Both the position numbers and the translations under genes were made by a program. From NCBI RefSeq assembly GCF_051020985.1, contig NC_134999.1:31529160-31593159 (forward strand): 64,000 nt of DNA. The letters run 5' to 3'. Source of the DNA: Nomia melanderi. Its lineage: Eukaryota > Arthropoda > Insecta > Hymenoptera > Halictidae. The notes beneath the pieces are model-generated. The model was not told the origin of the DNA, did no database searches, and was given only the letters and a program-made list of their open reading frames with translations. Position 1 is the first letter of the stretch. Each line of letters begins with the position of its first letter. This document shows, in pieces, positions 35,992 to 45,100 of the stretch.

Positions 35992-38735
35992 GTAAATATT
36001 CCGGCGAATTTGTTAATTGGAAGGTTGGCACTAGTGATTCTTTGATTAACACTAGAACTACCAGATTGGTCGAAATGACTCACTAAGTTATTTTTTTGCT
36101 ATTATTAGAAAACAATAGATCCTTGTCTAGGAAATTTCTGAAGAAATTGTTTTGATTGTTATTTGATTAACACTAGAATTACTAGATGGGTCGAAATGAC
36201 TCACTCCTAAGTTCTTCTTTTACTATTGTTGAAAAAACAATAGATCCTTGCCTAGGAAATTTCTAAAGAAATTTTTTCGATTGTTATTTGATTAACACTA
36301 GAACTACTAGATTGGTCGAAATGAGTCACTCCTAAGTTATTTTTTTGCTATTATTAAAAAACAATAGATCCTTGTTTAGCAAATTTCTAAAGAAATTGTT
36401 ATTGACTGTTATTTGATTAACACTAGAACTATTAGATGGGTCGAAAGGACCCACTCCTAAGTTCTTCTTTTACTATTGTTGAAAAAACAATAGATCCTTG
36501 CCTAGGAAATTTCTAAAGAAATTTTTTCGATTGTTATTTGATTAACACTAGAACTATTAGATTGGTCGAAATGAGTCACTCCTAAGTTATTTTTTTGCTA
36601 TTATTAAAAAACAATAGATCCTTGTTTAGCAAATTTCTAAAGAAATTGTTATTGACTGTTATTTGATTAACACTAGAACTATTAGATGGGTCGAAAGGAC
36701 CCACTCCTAAGTTCTTCTTTTACTATTATTGAAAAAACAATAGATCCTTATCTAGGAAATTTCTAAAGAAATTGTTATTGATTGTTATTTGATTAACACT
36801 AGAACTACTAGATAGGTCGAAATGACCCACTCCTAAATTCTTCTTTTACTATTATTGAAAAAACAATAGATCCTGTTCTAGGAAATTTCTAAAGAAATTG
36901 TTTTAGTAATACGTAAACTAAGTTGTGAGTGATCGAAAAGTTAACCTGACTGCTTGGTGGTTTTAGTGCTAATTATGGAAATTTTATAATATTTTATGTG
37001 TAACGAGGGCAGTGGATTCATTGAGACGAGTGTTGAGATGTAATCATTTTAATGGAAGTGAGTAGAATAATGGCAGTTCATATTTTGAGTAGAAGCAGCG
37101 AGCATTGGTCAGACACATTACTAGATGCATTTGAAAGTACCATTATTCGAAAATTCTATATTTTTGAATGTACGTTTTGTGTGGAATTAAGCTTTTATAT
37201 TATATTGTTATATTGGTAGTTTCTATGTAAAATGTAGAAAAGGATTACAGTGAGTTTCTTGTTATTTCAAATAAATTAGGTGCAGTTACAGTACTATAAT
37301 TAAACAATCCAAATGGATTAATGAACGTTAATTTTCTGTGTTATGTAGTAAAGATAATAATTACAACAGATAATTGTTTAACGTACTACTACCGAAACTA
37401 AAGTTACTCGAGGATTGAACTGTCGATTCTGGAACAAAACAAAGTGTTTTGATGTAACGGTGCATCAAGGTATCTATGGTAATTGAAACGAATTAGCCTA
37501 CCGCAAAGGACAATATTGAAACAAATGTGCCGATCAGAACCGTTAATCATCGCAGTCTAATTACGCGGGGGTACACTTATAGGCTGCATTAAAGCGCACA
37601 ATACAATAACGCTAATTTCCTTTCAAACCTAACGAAATTATTCTGTGCTTTCAAAACATTTGTTAATTAGTAAGAGCACATCGAATTTCTACATTTGATC
37701 CTTTCTATTCAGTTTTATTGAACTGCGAACGCTGAAATAGACCGGTTCCAATTTTAGAATTAAATGACTTCGAAAAATAATTGGTCGATAGAATCGAATG
37801 GCTCTCAACTAATTATAGCCTGCTATAATTGCGCCACGTAATAAACCATTGATAGACTTATCTAATTTTAACGATAACGGAGAGTATTGCTCTTCGTTGT
37901 TCTAAATTGTTTTATCGTAGAGTGTATGTTGATAAAATTTATATGCATATTAATAATTTTTATTCCATACGACTAACATTTATGAACTTCAGCGTTGTTT
38001 AATTCGAACAAATGAATTTGTTTCAATTAAAATGATATATACTCGGCTCTAAAATATCATACGTGAAAATTGCAATTTATTTCCGGACAGTCGCTGACGC
38101 TGCCCGAGACGCGTCGGTCCAACCAGTGTCATTAACAGAATTGCATAATTAAAAACAAAAGGAAATATTGAAACGGTTATTTAAACCGTTGAAACGAGGC
38201 GCGAAAACATATGCCAGCAAAATTTCTTGGACAAAGGAAAAGTGTGATCCGGAAATAAGATTAAATAAAGATGTTCAAAATTTATTAAAATATATTTGCA
38301 GAATTGTCTAACCCGTAGTAAATGAATTTAAGTGACATATTTAACAATCGGGATATATAAAAAATAAACGGAATTAATCCAACAACGTTAAACTCAAATG
38401 TTCTAAAATCTAAAAATTATCAACCATTCGAGTCTCCTAAACCTAACACAATCGTACAATCTCCAGGTACATAAATAAAGAAACCAATTTCCACCAAAGC
38501 ACAGAATACAAATTGCGAGTTCATTCGTAGAGCCCCGGTCAACAGGTTAATTTCCAGTGGATCACAACAATTAAGATAAGCCATGTCTTCATTTCGGAAT
38601 AAAATTACCCCGAGAAAAGTCGAAGCGATAATTGCTCGATAGAGGAGCTCAGCAAACAAGATAAAATCCAGCCACGAGCTTGCGAGCCGGTGGTGGGGAT
38701 GGAAACGCGGGAACAAGGGCGATAAAGGGAGACAA

Positions 38736-38770
<35 letters not shown>

Positions 38771-41700
38771 AAGCAGGGGAGAGATCGAGAAATAAGAGTG
38801 AAAAGGGCGCGGAGATAAAACATCGTTCTCGCTTTGCATTACAGTGGCGCGTTCTCCTTGACGAAGACGGCGACCGGTATACTCTTCAAGTTCAGCAACA
38901 TCGACGATTTTCAGGCGGTCTACAAAAAGGGCTTCCACAAAGTCACCGGGGCACGGTTCTACAAGAAGGTACTTATCTTTCGGTACACAAAGGACCCTCC
39001 TCCCTCTTCAAACCGCTCTAAATACGACGTTTCGTATTCATGAACGCAGGTTGCCATACCCTGCAGACCGGCAAAGACATTCACCGTCTACGTTTTGGAC
39101 GTACCTGAAGAATTACCCGAAGAGGATATTAGGCATGCCCTCTACAAGTACCGGTCCATAGTCGAAGTTACGCGGCTACCTCTCAACACAGGCACCGTCC
39201 GTGAGTATTCCTCGCCGCGTGAAATCGCGATAGCCTTTGGTTAGAGGATCTTCAAGCTTCAATCGCTTTTCGGGATCTTTTTGTCGGCTATGAGGTGTTC
39301 TGCTTGCGCTGACCCTTGGGTTGTTTATCCAGATTTCACGGTGGAAAACGTGCGCGGGAGGTATGTGGGCAGTATGTGTTTGTATTAAGATTTTGAAACT
39401 TTTAAGTTTGTGAGTTTTTAAGTTTTCAAGTTCGTTGAGTTTTGAAGTTTTTAAATTGAAGGAAGTTTGGAATTTTCAAGCATTAGAATATTCAAGGTTT
39501 TAACCTTTCAAGTTCCCAAACTACCAAACATTCAAACTTTCAAGCTTCTAGATGTTCAAACATCCAATCTTTCAAACTTTCAGCCTTCCAAATTTTCAAA
39601 CATCTAAACTTTCAAGCTTTCAAACGTTCAAGTTCCCAAACTTCCAAACCTTCAAGCTTCCAAATTTCCAAACACCCAATCCTTCAAACTTTCAACCTTC
39701 CAAATTTTCAAACATCTAAACTTTCAAGCTTTCAAACGTTCAAACTTCAATCTTTCAAGCTTCCGAATTTTCAAATATCTAAACTTTCAAGCTTCCAAAC
39801 TTCCAAACTTCCAAACATCCAAACTTCCAAACATCCAAACTTCCAAACATCCAAACTTTCAAACGTTCAAGCTTCCGAATTTTCAAATATCCAAACTTCC
39901 TAACTTTCAAGCTGCCAAACTTCCAAACTTCCAAACTTTCAAGCTGCCAAACTTCCAAACTTCCAAACTTCCAAACTACCAAACTACCAAACTACCAAAC
40001 TACCAAACTGTCAAGCTTCCAAACCTCCAAACTGTCAAACATTCAAATTTTCAAGCTTTCAAACTTCCAAACTTTAAAACTCCAAATTCAGAATGTTTCA
40101 TTTATAGTTTCTATATCCTCCTGTTCCGCTCAACAGCTTTATAAAATGTTGGCTCCGAAATTTACTCGACACCGGTTCGACCGTTCTAGCAAAAATCCCC
40201 GAAAAAAAGAGAAAATCCGGGAAACCAGGACAAGAACGACGCGACAGAACGAAACCGTGAATTCTCGCGACTAATTCCGCGAATTCCCACGCAGTCCCGC
40301 TAACTCGGCAGTCACGATCGAATGAATTCAACCCTCCACCCTCGGTGTTCCACCCTTTTTCTCCCTCATTTGCCTAACTGCGCCCGGTGGGTGACCAGTC
40401 GATGTCTGCTTTGTGAATTAGTGAAAGCGATCAACGACAAGCTGAAAAGCGACGCTCACAACCAAAACGAGCCAGCGACGATTTACACGGGTCCACCCGT
40501 TATAAGGGTCACCCTGGCCAGCGTAGAGGAGACCTCGATGCTGCTGAGCCGCGGTCTGGATTTTTATGGGGCCACATATTTCCCCACCGAAACGCCCCAT
40601 CCAGCTGCTCAACCCCTTGCCAAATACAAAAACAACAGGTGGGAAATGAATGTGTTCACATATGCTTGCGAAACGTTCGCTCCGCGTGACCCATCGTGCG
40701 CGCATCAAAATCAATTTCAATTTGTCAGGGGTTGCAAGCCCGATTTCATTCTGCCACCCACCCTCCGACGCCACCATTCACTGACTAACTCGCTGTCTCT
40801 TACATCCAGGCACATTTTTTTGTATTTCATCAATCGCTGTAATCCTCATTGTGAATAGCTGATAATTTTATTTACTTCTTTGGGAAGTTTGTTTTATATA
40901 TTCGAACGATGTACGAAGATAAAGAGAATATACATTATACAGTACTATATTAACATTTGAAAATAATATTTCCACATTTCACTTGTAAGAAATATGAATT
41001 ACAAGAAGCATATAATAATACATAATAAATAATAATACAAAGCTTAGAAAGATTACCATCTAAACACATCGCACCTAACTCAAACATCTCCAACAAAACG
41101 AACCAATAAAACCGAACAAATCCAAATTCAATTTAATTTCCATCCTTCTAAAAGATAAGAATTATACAAAACATATAACAATACACAATGAATAATACAA
41201 AGCTTAGAAAAATTCCAACATGAATCCATCAATCTAACTCAAACGTCTCCAACAAAACAAACCAATAAAACCAAACAAATCAAAATTCAATTTAATTTCC
41301 ATCCTTCTAAAAAACAAGAATTATAAAAAACATGTAACAATACATAACAAATAATACAAAGCTTAGAAAAATTCCAATATGAATCCATCAATTTAACTCA
41401 AACATCTCCAACAACGAAACAAACGAATAAAACCGAACACAGATCCAAATTCAATTCACTTTCATCCGACGTTCGTTTCCTTTGCTCGCCCGAATCGGTG
41501 CTACAAAAGCAACCAGGAAATGATTTATAATTGCATCCGGCGCGCCGCTTAAAACGCGTTTCATATTAATTGGCCCAGATTAAACCGTCTACGTTGAAAA
41601 TCAGCCGGCGAGGTCGTCACGCGGGCGGTTCCACTGCCGCGCAAACGAAGCGTCCCGTTTAATGCCCCCGCGGTTTTCCATACCGTCGAAGATGACAATT

Positions 41701-43228
41701 CTACACCGCGTCCGGCATTTGTATTCGGCTGTTTATCGCGCCGGCTCGGGGACGAAGATTATTAGCCGGAGGGAAAATAGGCGGACGCGTATCGCCTAGC
41801 AAAACGGCCGGCCTGCTGTTTACGAATCATAAAGGCGCGGCCTGCGATCATTCGATTGTAAAGCGCAAATTGGGAGCTCCGCAAATACCGCGCGATCGAA
41901 TTTGCGGCCCGTTTCTGCGAGGAGCAACAAAACAAACGTATAACGCGCCGCGCGGCGCGCGTCGATGGAAACGGACAACCGGCCGACTGATTCTCGGCCG
42001 GCAGAAATTCGTTCGCGTCGAAATAATGCGTATTATGCTGGCCGCTGGCGGTGTACGATGGCGTGATTCGCGATGCGATCCCATATTTCCCGGAATAATT
42101 TTCGTTCCGCGTCAACCTCGATATTAATGTCACCACGGTTGCGTTGGTGTTAACCGGTCCGGCCATTGTTTTATAGGGAACTGTCGCATTCTTCTAATTC
42201 AGTCGTTTATGAGGGTGGTTTGATTTAAGTTCAGTTTTATTGGGATTGTCGAGTGGGAATAAAGAAAATAGTAGACTCGGGATTGTTTGTGGTTTGGTGA
42301 ATATATCGATGACATTAGGTCATTCCATAAATTCCTGCTATTTATTTTACTATTGCATAGAGTGTTATTTTGTGAAATATGACGTTCGCTCTCGTATACC
42401 TTCTATTAACTAAACTGAAGCTCGAACTCGTATCGCTCTGTGATTATAACACGTGACGCGAAAGTAGTAATACATGGCACGAACTTATGGGACTAAGAAT
42501 ATTTTTAGTATGCATTAGAATGTCAATCTCTTAGGCATTGAATTAACTGATTATATATACTATACATATAGGTATATAAATATTCTATTATTAATTGATA
42601 GATCCTCTGAAAATGATATTAATTTGTCTCTAACTAATATTATAGCAACGATATCATAAAAAGTATATTTACACAAAGTTCCTATAAATAATTCCTACAA
42701 CAATTAATAGATTGTATTAATTGGGTATTAATTAATAGATCCTCTGAAAATGATATTAATTTGTCTCTAACTAATATTATAGCAACGATATTATAAAAAA
42801 TTTACACAAAATTCCAATAAATAATTCCTACAACAATTCTCATAAATAATACTCATTACGAAACAACGTTCTTTTAGAAATCAATTATCATCACTATTCA
42901 CAACATCTACCATCCTAATCAGCAAAAAGCTCATAAAGCAGATCGCCGGTAGAACCGTCCGATGATCGTCGAAAATTCCGCTTCCTCCGTCCACAAAAAC
43001 TCGCCACGATAATCCCCCGCTGTCACGCGAACGCGGCGCGATTAATAAAAGCGAAAGAAAGGGTAAGTCAATTTCTCATCGCGGTCTGCCGATCGTTTCA
43101 GGTGGTTCGAGCTGGCGGCCATCGGCGCCGGACAAAGAGTCAGGGACTTACTTCCGGTCTTCGACAACGCGGGCTTCAACAAATTGTCACCTCCGGCCAG
43201 CCGGTTGATAAAACCGCAAAAAAATTGA
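35750..43228 (+). CDS. five-exon gene for a 286-residue protein with two RRM-like folds
   Basis: Joined exons are 35750-35991, 38845-38968, 39050-39200, 40422-40638 and 43102-43228: 861 bases, 286 codons plus TGA. All junctions are GT-AG and the phases agree (2, 0, 1, 2). I do not recognise the gene. Residues 1-50 are polar, Ser/Asp/Glu-rich and probably disordered. Residues 55-128 read as strand (GAFLLTP), helix (LSIEKAATICEKMNF), strand, strand (GILFKFS), helix and strand (GARFYKK). Residues 133-228 repeat that order: strand (FTVYVLDV), helix (EEDIRHALYKY), strand (IVEVTRL), a long polar loop, strand (VIRVTLA), helix (SVEETSMLLSRGL) and strand (YGATYFPTE). That is the beta-alpha-beta-beta-alpha-beta order of RRM folds, so nucleic-acid binding is inferred. 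RNP aromatics are weak (Tyr136, Phe98 and Phe100). There is no signal peptide or membrane segment. The alternative is a structural, non-RNA-binding RRM. Confidence 0.8.
36046..36972 (+). mobile_element. T2 MITE with its left end amplified about sevenfold (intron 1)
   Basis: TTAACACTAGAA starts units at 36046, 36167, 36292, 36417, 36542, 36667 and 36793 (spacings 121, 125, 125, 125, 125, 126). Each carries GGTCGAAATGA or GGTCGAAAGGA, then AACAATAGATCCTT, then AAATTTCTRAAGAAATT. After the last unit comes a single T2 right end, CTGCTTGGTGGTTTTAGTG, followed by CTAA. Units 4-5 repeat units 2-3 almost exactly, so a 250-bp dimer was duplicated late. Confidence 0.88.
36973..38735. other. remainder of intron 1
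   Basis: AT-rich intronic DNA between the amplified T2 element and the GA tract before exon 2. No additional exon, RNA or repeat recognised. Confidence 0.5.
38736..38771 (+). repeat. (GA)n microsatellite upstream of exon 2
   Basis: About 12 uninterrupted GA dinucleotides, then GGG and a further AGAGAGA. It lies 74-109 bases before the exon 2 acceptor, in a purine-rich part of the intron. Such tracts can form triplex DNA and vary in length. Open frames across it are Ser-Leu repeats on the minus strand. Confidence 0.9.
38845..38968 (+). CDS. coding exon 2
   Basis: The acceptor TTGCATTACAG ends at 38844. The first base completes codon 81 (CG+T, Arg). Encodes residues 82-122 and ends in phase 0 before GTACTT at 38969. 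It supplies the second half of the first RRM-like fold. A long GA tract lies just over 70 bases upstream of the acceptor. Confidence 0.8.
39050..39200 (+). CDS. coding exon 3
   Basis: The acceptor ATGAACGCAG ends at 39049 after an 81-base intron. Encodes residues 123-172 plus the first base of codon 173, and ends at a strong donor GTGAGT (39201). It carries the first strand, first helix and second strand of the second RRM-like fold. Confidence 0.85.
39395..40080. repeat. minisatellite, unit about 8-10 bp (intron 3)
   Basis: Dozens of short units based on CTTCCAAA and CTTTCAAG variants (TTCCAAACTTCCAAACATCC). The left edge (39395-39500) carries the reverse-complement type units TTTTAAGTTTTCAAG, so orientation switches near 39500. 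It fills most of the 1221-base intron 3. The 67-codon minus frame inside it (Trp-Lys-Phe-Gly-Ser-Leu repeats) is a repeat artefact. Confidence 0.9.
40422..40638 (+). CDS. coding exon 4
   Basis: Two acceptors are possible six bases apart: TTAG ending at 40421 and AAAG ending at 40427. Both keep the frame, giving Leu-Lys-Ala or Pro at residue 173 onward. I chose the upstream one for its better pyrimidine context. Encodes residues to Asn244 plus two bases of codon 245. The donor is CAG followed by GTGGGA (40639). It carries the third strand, second helix and last strand of the second fold. Confidence 0.75.
40950..41460. repeat. 160-bp tandem array, about 3 units (intron 4)
   Basis: CAAAGCTTAGAAARATT occurs at 41038, 41198 and 41357 (spacings 160 and 159). 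Each unit continues with CATCWAWYTAACTCAAACRTCTCC, CAATAAAACCRAACA and TTCAATTTAATTTCC-type blocks. The first unit is the most diverged. Confidence 0.85.
41461..42580. other. middle of intron 4, GC-richer then AT-rich
   Basis: A GC-rich part at 41500-42160 with facing open frames (41762-42166 minus, 41870-42127 plus) that overlap and show no domain. TTAGGTCATTCCATAAATTC at about 42319 resembles a mariner-type terminus (GGTTGTCCCATAAGT) but has no visible partner. Confidence 0.35.
42590..42840. repeat. 137-bp two-copy duplication (intron 4)
   Basis: GATCCTCTGAAAATGATATT occurs at 42601 and 42738. Both are followed by AATTTGTCTCTAACTAATAT, ATAGCAACGATA and ATAATTCCTACAACAATT. The copies are nearly identical over 110 bases, so this is a recent duplication. 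Its unit does not match the 32.3-33.2 kb satellite despite the equal length. Confidence 0.85.
43102..43228 (+). CDS. coding exon 5 (terminal)
   Basis: The acceptor GATCGTTTCAG ends at 43101. The first base completes codon 245 (AG+G, Arg). Encodes residues 246-286, starting WFELAAIGAGQRVRDLLPVF, and stops at TGA 43226-43228. An A7 run (43218-43224) lies directly before the stop. One extra A would carry the frame on for about 40 more codons to 43344, in sequence that stays GC-rich, so the C-terminus should be checked for a base-count error. Confidence 0.7.
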
Positions 43229-43980
43229 CGCGTCCGCCGGCCACCGGCGACATTTTCGTGATACCACCGGCGCGGCGATGCGACCCGGACACCGGACGCG
43301 GGTTCGCCGACGGCGCAGGAACGTTCCGCGAGGATCAAGGATAGAGGAGAGATCCCGCGCTGGTGGTAACGAAACCATTTTGAGGTAACGGTGTCTTAAT
43401 TTGACGACCCTACACTGTTGTTAGGCTAACGTGGTAATAATCCAGGTAGAACGATCTCGGCTGGAAACTTTTTAATGGGGGTGTGTTCATTTTAGTACAG
43501 TTTCGTTACCGTGAACGGCAGTCGCGTTTCTGTCCCCGGCATTGATATTAAATAGTTTTAAGTGATAATCAGACTGCAGAGTTTTGGAAAAATTTACGCG
43601 CTCGAGGTGGGGATCTCGGTGAAACGGGAATTAAAGCATCATTTTTGGGTATTAAACGAAGATGATAGAGTCGAAGATCGGTGTTATTTAAATTGTGGCA
43701 TATAGATGGTTTTCGTGTAACTTATAGTATTGAATATTGGGGTAGAATTTGTGGTGCACCGTTGTTATTGAAATCATAGTATATATAGATGACTTTTGTG
43801 TGATTTGTAGTAAAATGCGTGGTACACTGTCGTTGTTGAAATTATAGTGTGTAGATGATCTACGTGTGGTTTGTAGTACTGAATATTCGAGTAAACTTTG
43901 CGATGCAGTGTTCTCTGGGAAATGTATGGTTTTGGTAATTGATGGATGGAATTGGAGGAATAGTTATCAGAGGAGAATAA
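43229..43980 (+). other. 3' untranslated region and downstream DNA
   Basis: Sequence after the stop stays GC-rich to about 43370, then becomes AT-rich. ATTAAA at 43547-43552 and the first AATAAA at 43976-43981 are candidate poly(A) signals. Neither can be proved from sequence alone. Confidence 0.35.
43690..43915. repeat. degenerate tandem repeat, unit about 80-90 bp, 3 copies
   Basis: Blocks of the type ATAGATGRYYTTYGTGTRRYTT, then GTAGTAYTGAATATT, then TGTTRTTGAAATYATAGT recur three times with small indels. An old, decayed array just past the gene. Confidence 0.6.
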
Positions 43981-43981
43981 A

Positions 43982-44870
43982 AGAAAATCATAAATAATTC
44001 ATAATGACGTGATCCCCTACCATCGAGATCTTGTCACCTTTCTCATAAATATAAATTATTCTGGATGCGTGTCTTGAATGTTTCGCCAGTACATTATGAA
44101 GTTGATATGGAGCGTCCGATCTTTTTTATACAATGCAACATACATATTTATAAAGACGGTTCTACCTGGTTCATTACTGTTTCCGCGAGAAATGTTCCTA
44201 TTTTTCCTCCTCCTCGTTTAAAATATTAATTTCCAATTGCAATAATAAATCGCTGTTCCTATTTAACCATTTTGAATGAAATAGCTGTAAAACGAAACGT
44301 TTACAGAAGGCGAGCGCGTGTAAAGATATTTTCCTAATTTATGAAACTCAGATATGTGTCGGACCGAACCTTCCTTATTTAAATACCTAACGGTTATGTA
44401 CCCTTTAATTTATATGAAATCGTGTTTAAGTTTATTAATATTTTAATAACATTGAACTACTGTCTGTTACATTAACAAAAATGAGTTTATAATACGTAGA
44501 TCGTAGGATTCCGAAATATTCATGTCGAAACATTAAAATTTCAAAGGGAACAACGTGTATTAATAGCTACAATTCCATATCAATCCACTTCCACGACTTA
44601 CCAAACACTTCAAGAACCCACGAGCAACAACCAAATCAAAACTGAAAAATACCAAACGCGAAAATCCAAATCAAACCATCGAACCACAACGAATCCCTTT
44701 CGATCTTCAGCGCAGATCGAAATATAATACTTGAAATTCATCATCGTCGGAATGAAACCTCCGCAGAATCGAGCGAACTTCACAAATTTCGCTTTCCATT
44801 CTCCGCTTTTTTCATCCTGTACAATCACAACTCTTCGACTCGTACCGGCAGTTACGAGACATCCCTTGGA
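43982..44870. other. unassigned AT-rich DNA
   Basis: No gene, RNA or repeat that I can support. Confidence 0.4.
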
Positions 44871-45100
44871 AACATGAAATCGGAAAGGGGACATCTGCAG
44901 GAAGCGGGAAAACAGGGAGGGAGGGGGGAGGGGGAGGAAGGTCGGAGAAATCGTCGAATAAGAGGATGTCTTCAGAAGCGTCGCGAGCGGAGCAGAAAAG
45001 GTCACGGTGGAAGTCAGAGCCAGGAAAGGAAAAAGACGACAGCGGAAACGAAGAAGAGGAGAAAAGGAACGATCACGGAAACGAAGAACAGCCGGGCCGG
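44871..45100 (+). other. purine-rich tract
   Basis: Strongly GA-rich + strand. It keeps a 116-codon frame open (44874-45224) made largely of Arg, Lys, Glu and Gly. It contains the compact G-quadruplex motif at 44915-44934. I judge the frame to be compositional. Confidence 0.5.
44915..44934 (+). other. compact G-quadruplex motif with 1-base loops
   Basis: Four G-tracts separated by single A bases: GGG (44915-44917), GGG (44919-44921), GGGGGG (44923-44928) and GGGGG (44930-44934). Single-base loops give the most stable parallel quadruplexes, so this is a stronger candidate than the 24.9-kb motif. Confidence 0.85.

Noticed and set aside
35367..36052. Minus-strand open frames over exon 1
   Set aside because: Antisense shadows of a GC-rich coding exon; the + strand model is supported by four consistent splice junctions.
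39779..39982. 67-codon minus frame of Trp-Lys-Phe-Gly-Ser-Leu repeats
   Set aside because: Translation of the intron 3 minisatellite.
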